DNA from: an uncultured Bacteroidales bacterium | GTDB taxonomy: Bacteria; Bacteroidota; Bacteroidia; Bacteroidales; Bacteroidaceae | Length of the DNA: 62,402 nucleotides | Direction of reading: 5' to 3' | NCBI GenBank assembly: GCA_902770725.1 | Contig: CACXUA010000010.1 | Span: 1 to 62,402 of the forward strand | Shown here: positions 24,430 through 32,602 of the stretch, piece by piece | Layout of the letters: the number at the start of each line of letters is the position of its first letter | Position numbering within the stretch: the stretch's first letter is position 1 | Position numbers and translations under genes: made by a program | The notes under the pieces: model-generated | Databases searched by the model: none | What the model was told of the DNA's origin: nothing | Seen by the model: the letters and a program-made list of their open reading frames with translations, nothing else

Positions 24430-24535
24430 ACTATCTTTTGAATTGGTTTTCCGTAGCAGGTCACACGAAGCATCAGAACTCCCTTTTCAAAGAGGTAGTG
24501 CTCTTGAGATAAGGTGTTGAGGGTTGTCCCAAGGA

Positions 24536-25660
24536 CTACAGTTTGTCCGCTACTGGTTGGATGTCGTCCAGCCAGTCGGAACCCGAGGCGGCAATGCGAC
24601 CATCGGGTGTGACGAGGATAATATAAGGCAACTCCTTGATGCCCCATTTCTGCACAAGTGGACTGGCAAAGCATTGGAAGTCGCAATAACTGGGCCAGTC
24701 TATCGTGTCACGTTCCTCGGTTCTGTAGAGCATCTTCTCGTCTGCATTGAGGGAATAGCTGATGAGTTCAATGTCTTTCCCCCTTGCCTTCAGTTCGCGA
24801 CGCAAGCGCCTGGAACGATAGATAGCACTCTGACTGCCGCCTTTCCAACTTGCCCAAAAGACGATGAGCAAGTGTTTCCCTTTATAGTCAGCGCGCTTGA
24901 TGATTCTCTCCTCTGGCCCATTCCCACCGTGGCCGGGTTTCAGGGTGAGAGAGAAGTCTGGCAAGGGATTGCCGACGCGCAACAGGCCGAGGGTCCTGAC
25001 ATTTGAGGAAAGTTTCGAGAGAACCAGGTCATCGGGGCAAGCACGACTGAGGCTGTCGTAAAGTTCAGTCACTTCCTCCTCGGAAATCCCTTTGTCGCCA
25101 GAAAGGAAATAAGTAATCAAAAGGTAGCGACTCATGGCAAGCGTCGGGTGCTCGAGGATGTAATTGTGGGCAATTTGCCTGGTCTCCTCAGGCGACTTGC
25201 CGTTTGTTTCGAGGCGGAACTTTGTATAAACTTCATTGTCTTCGTCGCCCGAAACCTCCACTTCGCTGAGGTTTTGCGCATCACCCTTTATGACGATGTC
25301 TGCTCCTGGATTGCCGAAGACGACCAGTTCCGACTGGTTTGGATAGAGAATGTGCAAGGTAGCAGTCTCGATGGTGGGCAGTTGATAGGAGAAGGAACCG
25401 TCCGTGATGCGCAAGGTATCAAGGCGTTCCAGGCCCTCGTCGCTACTATAAATAAGGAACTCGCCCTGCTCCAGGTGCGCGAACTCCCCTTCGAGTCTTA
25501 CCTCTTTAGGGTGTCCCGTACAGGAAAGAAGAAGTGCAAGAAAAGAAAAAAGTAAAAGCCAAGACCCCCCTACCCCCTTTAGGGGGAGAAAGGGAGTCGT
25601 GGCTTTACATAATGTAACCAGTACTCCCCCTAAAGGGGATAGGGGGGTCTTGGTTTGCAT
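24536..25660 (-). CDS. Thioredoxin-like (AhpC/TSA-type) lipoprotein lacking the CxxC motif
   Basis: About 374 residues in the longest reading. A hydrophobic stretch SWLLLFSFLALLLSC marks a lipoprotein signal. An N-terminal beta-rich domain (LEGEFAHLEQGEFLIYSS...) like DUF4369 follows, then a thioredoxin-fold domain from about residue 240. At the active-site loop the sequence reads FWASWKGGSQ instead of WASWCxxC, so both redox cysteines are missing. ELPYIILVTPDGRI with the cis-Pro is kept. It therefore cannot act as a usual disulfide reductase. The first ~34 residues are encoded by two inverted CCCCCTAAAGGGG repeats; the true start is uncertain and may be a GTG or TTG downstream. Confidence 0.8.
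   Translation of the reverse strand: MQTKTPLSPLGGVLVTLCKATTPFLPLKGVGGSWLLLFSFLALLLSCTGHPKEVRLEGEFAHLEQGEFLIYSSDEGLERLDTLRITDGSFSYQLPTIETATLHILYPNQSELVVFGNPGADIVIKGDAQNLSEVEVSGDEDNEVYTKFRLETNGKSPEETRQIAHNYILEHPTLAMSRYLLITYFLSGDKGISEEEVTELYDSLSRACPDDLVLSKLSSNVRTLGLLRVGNPLPDFSLTLKPGHGGNGPEERIIKRADYKGKHLLIVFWASWKGGSQSAIYRSRRLRRELKARGKDIELISYSLNADEKMLYRTEERDTIDWPSYCDFQCFASPLVQKWGIKELPYIILVTPDGRIAASGSDWLDDIQPVADKL
25559..25653. repeat. Inverted pair of CCAAGACCCCCCTA repeats
   Basis: CCAAGACCCCCCTACCCC... (25559-25588) and its inverse ...GGGGATAGGGGGGTCTTGG (25624-25653), each 30 bp with an inner CCCCCTAAAGGGG-type palindrome, about 35 bp apart. Together they could form a large stem over the 5' end of the thioredoxin-like gene. 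Confidence 0.85.
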
Positions 25661-25664
25661 GTCT

Positions 25665-27356
25665 TTACTGAAGCAAGCTCTTTACTGCGCTTGCATACTT
25701 CACGAACTCGTAGTCGTTGGCAGCACGCTCAGCAAGAGAGGGATCCTGACGAATGGCGCTTGCCAAAGCGCTGGTAACCGTGCTGGCATCACCAGTGCGG
25801 GCTGCAAGGATGGCCTGCAGGTAGCTTGTGATGGCGTCGGCTTTCTTGATGCTCGACAGCGTGTTCTTTGCGCTCGTATAATCCTTGGCGAGAATCTGAG
25901 CGAGGGCAGCGCTGTTGCTTGCCACACCAGCCAAGTCGCTGGCAGCCTGTGTGTAGTTGCCCTTAGCGATGTTGAGGTTGCCCATCACTTCCTTGAAGGT
26001 ATTTGAGCCGCTACCCTTGGCGAGATAGCTCTCTGCCGTAGCGATGTCGCCGTTCTTGAGGGCGAGGAGAGCCAGGTTCGTGTTGACTTCAGGAGCATTC
26101 TTGTTGATGCTTGCAGCACGCTTCAAGTAGGTCTCTGCCATCTCGGGCTGGCCATTTGCAATAGCCTGCTGAGCCAAGTTGTTGAGGGGACGATAGTCGC
26201 TGGGATAGTACTGAGCGACGGCTTCGTTCCACTGCTGGCGGGTAGCATCATCTGTCACAAGCTTGTTGGCGCCGTAAACGAGTTCTTCCACGCTGAGCTT
26301 GCTGGGATCTTCGCTGAACTGGGCAACAATCTGGTCGTCGCTTCTGCCGATAATCTCATAATTGACAATGAGGCGAGCACGACGAAGCTCAGGCAGGATG
26401 CTCTCCTTGATGTCGGTATAGACGGCACTCATGTTGCGGATCTGCTGCTCACGCTCTTCGGGATCTTTGTACATCGAGAGGACGCGGATGATGATGTCCC
26501 TGTCTTGCAGGTTGCTCTTGCTGATGAGTTCCTGGAATCCGTCCCAGTCCTCGGCTGTGAACTTCGTGTCCACATCGGCGTTCATCTGTATCTTCTTGAG
26601 CTCGCCCTTGAGGTAGTTGGCGCTGACATCCTGACGCTTCTCGGCAAGTTTCTCGTTGAAGGAGAGCTTGCCATCGGGGCTTGCGTATGCACTAACCTCG
26701 ATGTTCTGCAGAGCGCGGGTCTCTTCGTTGTCGTTTATCTCACGCAGGATCTTGCCCAGGTCCTTGATGCTGACGGTATTCAGCTCGCTGGCACGGAGGT
26801 TGGCCTGATTGATGAGGAACTTGATGTTAGCCTCTTGCTTCTGCTCAATGATGCGCTGGAAGGCATCGGGGGCAGTGGAAGCGGTCATGCTGCAACGGCT
26901 CAGGAGCTGACTTGTTGCAACGACGCCGTAGCCTATCTTAACCTCGGGAATGCTTACAACCTTCTTGCCGAGCTTGGCATCAAAGCGGGCATAGAGGTCG
27001 CTATTGAGCATTGCATCTTCGTAAGTGAAGTTAGACTTCATCGTGTAAACGCCGCCCATCTTGTAGCTGATGGTCGTGCCGTTGCCTTCCACCTTTTCGC
27101 CTTGGAAGGTTGCACTCTGTCCGATGACCTCACCGCCATTATACTTGAGGACAGGAGTTACGGTAACTTCTGCCTTCTTCTTCATATATTTAACGGGGAA
27201 GGTGCCGTTGATGGTGGCAGGAACTTCGCCGCCAATAACTTCGAGGGGTGTGGGAACGACTGTAAAGTTCTCGTCCGTGAGCTTGCCCAACTTGCTGCAA
27301 GAACTCAGGACGATGGCAGAGAAGCCTGCCAGAAAGAGGTACTTTGTAATTTTCAT
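25665..27356 (-). CDS. Lipoprotein with OmpA-like segment and TPR repeats
   Basis: A 563-residue predicted lipoprotein (MKITKYLFLAGFSAIVLSS, Cys20). The N-terminal half is beta-rich. Around residues 210-260 it has an OmpA-C-like peptidoglycan-binding pattern (NIEVSAYASPDGKLSFNEKLAEKRQDVSANYL). The C-terminal 200 residues are TPR-like helical repeats (PLNNLAQQAIANGQPEMAETYLKRA). It probably sits in the periplasm or outer membrane and contacts the cell wall. The start at 27356 is chosen because the -7 box at 27396-27403 lies inside the longer reading that begins at 27425. Its stop is 5 nt before the longest-reading start of the thioredoxin-like gene, so the two may be co-transcribed. Confidence 0.82.
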   Translation of the reverse strand: MKITKYLFLAGFSAIVLSSCSKLGKLTDENFTVVPTPLEVIGGEVPATINGTFPVKYMKKKAEVTVTPVLKYNGGEVIGQSATFQGEKVEGNGTTISYKMGGVYTMKSNFTYEDAMLNSDLYARFDAKLGKKVVSIPEVKIGYGVVATSQLLSRCSMTASTAPDAFQRIIEQKQEANIKFLINQANLRASELNTVSIKDLGKILREINDNEETRALQNIEVSAYASPDGKLSFNEKLAEKRQDVSANYLKGELKKIQMNADVDTKFTAEDWDGFQELISKSNLQDRDIIIRVLSMYKDPEEREQQIRNMSAVYTDIKESILPELRRARLIVNYEIIGRSDDQIVAQFSEDPSKLSVEELVYGANKLVTDDATRQQWNEAVAQYYPSDYRPLNNLAQQAIANGQPEMAETYLKRAASINKNAPEVNTNLALLALKNGDIATAESYLAKGSGSNTFKEVMGNLNIAKGNYTQAASDLAGVASNSAALAQILAKDYTSAKNTLSSIKKADAITSYLQAILAARTGDASTVTSALASAIRQDPSLAERAANDYEFVKYASAVKSLLQ

Positions 27357-27395
27357 TGTGTTGTATATCAGTTTATATGTTCTTAAATTCGGGCG

Positions 27396-27403
27396 CAAAG
27401 GTA
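27396..27403 (-). promoter_or_regulatory. -7 box (TACCTTTG)
   Basis: Minus-strand TACCTTTG, 40 nt before the lipoprotein start at 27356. Confidence 0.7.
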
Positions 27404-27411
27404 GTAAATTT

Positions 27412-27443
27412 AATTCATAATTCATAATTCATAATTCATAATT
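27412..27443. repeat. 7-bp tandem repeat (AATTCAT x4)
   Basis: Four perfect AATTCAT units plus AATT, starting 9 bp upstream of the -7 box on the minus strand. Confidence 0.92.
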
Positions 27444-27494
27444 TTGTGCTATCTGCAGCTTTTCGTCGATAATGAATTAAAAATCATGAATTAC

Positions 27495-28139
27495 TTAAAC
27501 CATCGAAAGCACATCCTGAGGCTGCTGGGCGAACATGGTGGCACCATGAGCAACGAGGAAATCGCGACTCCTGAAACCCCATAAAACCGAGATGCACGGC
27601 AAGCCGGAATTGGCTGCGGTCTGAAGGTCAACATCCGAATCGCCCACATAAATGGCCTCGGAAGGCTCGACGCCCAGCTCCTTCAAAGCAGCCAGAACCA
27701 TATCCGGAGCTGGTTTCCTGGGAATGCCTGACCGCTCGCCTATCGCCACATCTATCACTCCACCAAAGAAGGAAGCAGCCAATTCGTCCACACCAGCCTG
27801 CAATTTGTTGCTCACGACAGCCATCTTGTAACCCTTTGCATGCAGAGCTGTGAGCAGATAAGCAATGCCAGGATAGAGACATGTATGGTCCTGACAATGA
27901 ATGACATAATGGGAGCGGAAGGCCTCGAAGCACTTTTCGAGCATAGTCGAATCTGTGTTTTCGGGCACAGAACGCTCAACGAGTTTCCTCACGCCGTTGC
28001 CCACGAAACGTCGCACTTCATCGAGGCTTCGTTCGGGCAGGCTGCAGGAACGCAAAGCATGATTGACACTCAGGAAGAGGTCTTCAAGTGTGTCAGTCAA
28101 AGTTCCATCGAGGTCGAATATGATTGCCTTGTACTTCAT
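27495..28139 (-). CDS. HAD-family hydrolase, phosphoglycolate-phosphatase-like
   Basis: A 214-residue cytosolic phosphatase. Motif I is FDLDGTLTD (nucleophile Asp9, acid Asp11), the alpha-helical cap covers about residues 15-85, motif II is VVSNK near 110, motif III Lys is in RKPAPDMV near 145, and motif IV is YVGDSDVDLQTA near 165. The most similar named enzymes are phosphoglycolate phosphatases (Gph) and pyrophosphatase PpaX. Substrate cannot be fixed from sequence. Single gene with its own -7 box. Confidence 0.88.
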   Translation of the reverse strand: MKYKAIIFDLDGTLTDTLEDLFLSVNHALRSCSLPERSLDEVRRFVGNGVRKLVERSVPENTDSTMLEKCFEAFRSHYVIHCQDHTCLYPGIAYLLTALHAKGYKMAVVSNKLQAGVDELAASFFGGVIDVAIGERSGIPRKPAPDMVLAALKELGVEPSEAIYVGDSDVDLQTAANSGLPCISVLWGFRSRDFLVAHGATMFAQQPQDVLSMV

Positions 28140-28156
28140 GATTTCTTTTTCAGGTG

Positions 28157-28164
28157 CAAAGGTA
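28157..28164 (-). promoter_or_regulatory. -7 box for the HAD hydrolase
   Basis: Minus-strand TACCTTTG, 18 nt before the ATG. Confidence 0.7.
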
Positions 28165-28745
28165 CGACAAAACCTGCAATTTTGAAAGAAAGGATGTGTT
28201 AAAAAAACTCATAATGTATATTGACACATTGCTCGCGAAATGCTATTTTTTACTTACTTCCTGCTTTTTGCAACCTCAAAAATAAGGGCATCGGAACAGG
28301 AGAAACGTGTCCGACCCCAAATTTATGCGAGTTTTGGGCGTTTTTGCAACTGCCTGAGGATGTGGAAGATACGTTTTTCGAAATTTCTGACAGTAGTGAA
28401 AAAGGACACTTTTAACGCCAAAAATGAGCGATTTCATCGTGTTAAGTGACCCTATTCGACACAGGGAAATTGCAAACGTGGCGTGTTAAGTTTACAAACG
28501 TAACGTGCCACGTTGACAAACTTAACGTGCCACGTTGGAAAACTCTCCTTGTTAAGTCACCAAATTTAACGTTTTTCATCCATTTTAGCCCCATAATACG
28601 TTCAATCTGGATGTGTCACAAAGAAAGTAAATCAACACTTTTACTTACAGTTTGTTCAATTATGAAAAAGTCACTCGACCAACATATTTACATAAATAAG
28701 ACAAAATATTTGCGCAATTTTGCTTGTTATATCAAAAATATTTGC
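28165..28745. other. 580-bp divergent intergenic region
   Basis: No convincing gene; the short ORFs at 28221-28449 and 28446-28748 lack start context and coding bias. It holds a segment GCGAGTTTTGGGCG at about 28326, AAAAATGAGCG then ATTTCATCG at about 28421, and the 22-bp array from 28475. A similar trio, with the first two in inverted or diverged form, is found at 49117-49330. The AT-rich right end leads into the GH115 promoter. Confidence 0.6.
28475..28571. repeat. 22-bp phased array (4 units plus part)
   Basis: Units at 28475-28496, 28497-28518, 28519-28540 and 28541-28562, then AATTTAACG. Half-sites GTTAAGTT and GCCACGTT alternate. Between divergent genes. Confidence 0.9.
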
Positions 28746-28753
28746 TAATTTTG
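28746..28753 (+). promoter_or_regulatory. -7 box for the GH115 operon
   Basis: TAATTTTG fits TAnnTTTG and is 36 nt before the ATG. Confidence 0.6.
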
Positions 28754-28789
28754 TCGAGCAGATTTCAATAAAATGGTGTTTTCCGAACC

Positions 28790-31700
28790 ATGAAGGAAAC
28801 TATTACACGATATTTCGCTCTCTTTCTGCTGACGCTTGTCGGAACCTTGCAAGCCACAGCGGACTTGACCTTTTCGCAGACTGCAGGCGGGTTCCCCATT
28901 GTGGGCAGCGACCAGAACGCCGTGTTCATCGTCAGCGAGAACGATGCCGAAGTGGTCACAACGGCCAGCAATTGCGTCATTCGCGACATTCAGACCATCA
29001 CGGGCAAACGGCTTGCCCTTCGCAATTCGCTGAGTGGAGGCGACCTTCCCATCATTGCTGGAACAATCGGACAATCAGCCATCCTGGACAACCTCATTGC
29101 CGACGAAAAGGTTGACACCACGGGTCTGACGGAAGTTTGGGAGGCTTACGCTCTTCAACTGGTACAGAATCCGATGGAAGGCATCAGCCAAGCCCTCGTC
29201 ATCATGGGTGGCACACCTCGCGGCACAGCATACGGACTCTTCGAAATCAGCCGCAGAATCGGCGTTTCACCCTATGTATGGTGGGCCGATGTGGAGCCCG
29301 CTCCGATGTCGTGCATCTATGTTCATGGCGACAGAACAGCAGTCGAAAAGCCTTCTGTAAGGTATCGCGGACTCTTCATCAACGACGAGGATTGGGCGAT
29401 GCTGCCTTGGGCAAAACGAACCATCGACGCCACATATAATAATATAGGTCCGCGCACGTACGAGAAAGTCATGGAGCTTCTGCTCAGATTGCGTGCCAAC
29501 TGCCTCTGGCCGGCTAAGCACGGCAGTTCGCGCGCCTTTTGGTCACTGGAGGAGAACAAGCGTTTGGCGAAGGCTTGGGCAATCGTCATGAGTTCTGGCG
29601 ACAGCATGCTCCGCGACAATCTCTGGGAGTGGCCGCGCTTCAAATCAGGCAACAACAGCAGCAACTTCACGTTTGCCACCAATCCGCAGGGCTGTTATGA
29701 CTACTGGGCAAAACGCGCCGGCGAGGCTCGCGACTACGAGGGCATCTATGATATCGGCATGAGGGGACTACAGGACGTTGCCCTGCTCGGTTATGAAGGG
29801 CAGGCGGCTCAGCTTCAGGGACTCGCCGACATCATCGCCGCACAACGCGAGATCATCACGGACTCCCTTGGTGGCGACCCCACGAAGGTGCCTCAGATAT
29901 ACATCCCCTACAAGGAAGCGCTCACACTCTACAACGCAGGATTGCAAATTCCCGACGACGTGACGATGTGTTGGGTTGACGACAACTACGCTTTCATCAG
30001 GCAGCTCCCCTACATCTGGCTCAGCACCATATCGCCCTCGCTCATCAGTTTCGAGCTGTCGAAAGCCTACGAGAACGGCATGACACGATTCTGGATGGTG
30101 AACGTCGGCGACATCAAACCTGCGGAGGTCGAGTTCGAGTTCTGCATGGAGTTGGCTTGGGACGTCAGCAAGTGGACGCCAGACAAAGCGTGGCAGTTCT
30201 CAAGATGGTGGGCCGAGAAGACCTTCGGGGCTGATTTTGCCGATGAAATGGGCGAAATTCGTCTCGAACATTACCGTCTTGCAGCACAAAGCAAGCCTGA
30301 AACCGTCTATCATGTTACCTTTACGATTCAGGAGATGGAGCAGCGTATCAAGGACTACCAGGCACTCGCCGCTCGCGTACAAAGCCTGGAGGCCAGCATT
30401 CCCCAGCGCTTGAAAGATGCCTACTTCGAACTCTTCTCCTACCCTATCATCGCTACTGCCGCACAAAACATCAAGGCCTACGGAGCCAAACTCAGCTACT
30501 GGTACGCAGGTCTTGGCGACCATAAACGAGCCATGCAATATGCCGCACTGGCCCGCACGGCGTATAGCGACATCCTTTATCTCACGAACATATTCAATAC
30601 GCAGACAGCCGGAGGAAAGTGGAACGGCATGATGGACAAGTCGCCTAACGCAAGTGATACGGGCTCGCAGTTCGGTATGCCATACGCTGCAACGGCAAGC
30701 GACGTCAACGATGCCAAGGGAGAAGTCTTCGACGAGGGCTATATCTATGTTCCCAGCACCAGCTACAGTGGTAGTCGAGGCGCTTGGCAGACGCTCGAGA
30801 ACCTCGGTGTGGGCGACAACAGCATTACTGTCTGGCCCATCGACTACACTACCTACACGGCCTCCACAGCAAGGAGCAAAGGGCCTTACGTCGAATATAC
30901 TTTGCCCGTTGAAAAGGGCTCGTACCAGATTATCGTACGCTGTCTGCCCACCTTCCCCATTACGACCAGCAACGACCTCTGTGTCGGGATGGGCATCGGT
31001 TCTGGCAACATCACCTCGAAGAGCATCAAGTGTAATGCCGAGACGAACGTTTGGAGCGACAACGTGATGCACGGCTACGCTGAAGCCCGCTTCTCGTACA
31101 AGGCGACGACGGCAAGGGATGTGGCCTTCAGATTCTATGCCATGAACCCTGCCCTCGTGATAAGTCAGATTGTTTATCGCAGGACGGACAGCGAAGACCT
31201 CAGCCTCACCAACCAACTCCTCGTCAATCCCGACTTCGAACTCTACAAGAGCGGCTCCTCCGTCCTCACCAATCCGACCGGAGGCATACAGCGAGGCGTG
31301 CCATATGGGTGGACGTTAGAGGGCACGATGTCTGGCTATTCCTACGGCATCAGCAATAGTGACGGCTCGATAAACTACAACGACGGAGGTTCCGTCTGCT
31401 GGTTCAAGGCCAAACCCATGCCAGAGAACTTCCGACTCTACCAAACCATCCCTGCCGATAAGCTTGAGCCCGGCATCTATGAAGTCGGGTGTTGGCTCTT
31501 CAATCAGTCAGGCAAACGAGGTCCCTGCCGACTCTTCGCCAACGATCATGTGCAGTATTATGCCCACAAGAGCGACTACGACAAGATTCTCAAGGCAGAC
31601 GAAGTGAGCACCTTTGCTGGCCACAAAGCAGGATATGAAACGCATACCATCATGCATCCGATGCGGGTCGTGCTCCAAGTTCACGAGGGGGAAGACCTCA

Positions 31701-32590
31701 CGGTGGGCATCAAGACCAGTTGCATCAGCAACGACGGCAAGAAAACCGACGAGACGGGATGGTTCAAGGTGGACCATTTCACGATTCGCAGAATAGGCGA
31801 CCTGCCTCAGGACAACACGGAATCTTTGACCGAGGAACTCATCGTGAACAGCGACTTCGAGTACAAATCGGCCACAGAACTTGCGAATGGTGCTACGGTG
31901 AAGGGCATCCCGTATGGTTGGAACCTGTCCTTCTCGGACACCTACAGCACTACCAACTCGGGCCTCTTCGGCAATGGCGAAGGCATGCACGGCAAGAACT
32001 ATTGTGCCTTCACGCCTGCCGGATACAAGCCTATGCCCAACGATCTTTGCCTCTATCAAACGATACCTGCCGCCAAGTTGCAGCCGGGCATCTATCGCGT
32101 AAGCTGTCTCTTCTGGAGCGAAGCAGGGCTGGAAGGCATGGGACGACTCTTCGCGAACAACGAGGTGCAGTATTACGGTTCGCCTCACGACTATGAGCAG
32201 AACCTCACCTTGGGCGAGAACAACTCCTTCGCATCGTACATCAGCGAGGCCGTTGATGGCAAGTCCATGCAGGAACTCAGTGTAGAGGTCGCCGTCGAAC
32301 CAGGCGAAGACCTGACGCTCGGCATTCGTTCCGGCTCCCTCAAAGGCGACGGCACACAAGTCACAGGCAGCAACCGCACCGGAAAGTTCCGCGTGGATTA
32401 CTTCCGCATAGAGCGCATCTCAGACTTCGACCCCGATGGCATCAGGCCAGTTAACGGCTCACAACTCACAGTTCACAGTTCCGCAACGTATAACCTCAAC
32501 GGACAAATGGTGAATGGCAAAGCGTTAAACAACTTGCCGAAGGGCATATATATAAGGAATGGAAAGAAAATCATCATAACACATAACTAA
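28790..32590 (+). CDS. Secreted GH115 alpha-glucuronidase with two C-terminal modules
   Basis: Removes (4-O-methyl-)glucuronic acid side chains from xylan. 1266 residues. Signal peptide (YFALFLLTLVGTLQATA), then a GH115 catalytic region to about residue 600 with the hallmark KPSVRYRGLFINDEDWAM at 186 and LRLRANCLWPAKHGS near 230. The GH115 C-terminal domain (about 620-800) contains YIYVPSTSYSGSRGAW. Two repeats of about 200 residues follow (LLVNPDFE..., LIVNSDFE...), probably ligand-binding beta-sandwiches. The end is a sorting-like tail YNLNGQMVNGK...GIYIRNGKKI, reached through a short linker coded by CACAGTT repeats. Promoter at 28746; the 2261-residue protein follows after 12 nt. Confidence 0.9.
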   Translation: MKETITRYFALFLLTLVGTLQATADLTFSQTAGGFPIVGSDQNAVFIVSENDAEVVTTASNCVIRDIQTITGKRLALRNSLSGGDLPIIAGTIGQSAILDNLIADEKVDTTGLTEVWEAYALQLVQNPMEGISQALVIMGGTPRGTAYGLFEISRRIGVSPYVWWADVEPAPMSCIYVHGDRTAVEKPSVRYRGLFINDEDWAMLPWAKRTIDATYNNIGPRTYEKVMELLLRLRANCLWPAKHGSSRAFWSLEENKRLAKAWAIVMSSGDSMLRDNLWEWPRFKSGNNSSNFTFATNPQGCYDYWAKRAGEARDYEGIYDIGMRGLQDVALLGYEGQAAQLQGLADIIAAQREIITDSLGGDPTKVPQIYIPYKEALTLYNAGLQIPDDVTMCWVDDNYAFIRQLPYIWLSTISPSLISFELSKAYENGMTRFWMVNVGDIKPAEVEFEFCMELAWDVSKWTPDKAWQFSRWWAEKTFGADFADEMGEIRLEHYRLAAQSKPETVYHVTFTIQEMEQRIKDYQALAARVQSLEASIPQRLKDAYFELFSYPIIATAAQNIKAYGAKLSYWYAGLGDHKRAMQYAALARTAYSDILYLTNIFNTQTAGGKWNGMMDKSPNASDTGSQFGMPYAATASDVNDAKGEVFDEGYIYVPSTSYSGSRGAWQTLENLGVGDNSITVWPIDYTTYTASTARSKGPYVEYTLPVEKGSYQIIVRCLPTFPITTSNDLCVGMGIGSGNITSKSIKCNAETNVWSDNVMHGYAEARFSYKATTARDVAFRFYAMNPALVISQIVYRRTDSEDLSLTNQLLVNPDFELYKSGSSVLTNPTGGIQRGVPYGWTLEGTMSGYSYGISNSDGSINYNDGGSVCWFKAKPMPENFRLYQTIPADKLEPGIYEVGCWLFNQSGKRGPCRLFANDHVQYYAHKSDYDKILKADEVSTFAGHKAGYETHTIMHPMRVVLQVHEGEDLTVGIKTSCISNDGKKTDETGWFKVDHFTIRRIGDLPQDNTESLTEELIVNSDFEYKSATELANGATVKGIPYGWNLSFSDTYSTTNSGLFGNGEGMHGKNYCAFTPAGYKPMPNDLCLYQTIPAAKLQPGIYRVSCLFWSEAGLEGMGRLFANNEVQYYGSPHDYEQNLTLGENNSFASYISEAVDGKSMQELSVEVAVEPGEDLTLGIRSGSLKGDGTQVTGSNRTGKFRVDYFRIERISDFDPDGIRPVNGSQLTVHSSATYNLNGQMVNGKALNNLPKGIYIRNGKKIIITHN

Positions 32591-32602
32591 ATAACAAACC
32601 AA

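Noticed and set aside
24369..24686. 105-residue minus-strand ORF beside the tRNA
   Set aside because: It overlaps the tRNA terminator and the thioredoxin-like gene in another frame.
26505..27386. 293-residue plus-strand ORF over the TPR lipoprotein
   Set aside because: Antisense shadow without promoter or signal.
28221..28748. Small ORFs in the HAD-GH115 gap
   Set aside because: They run through repeats and AT-rich sequence, show no coding bias and have no family features.
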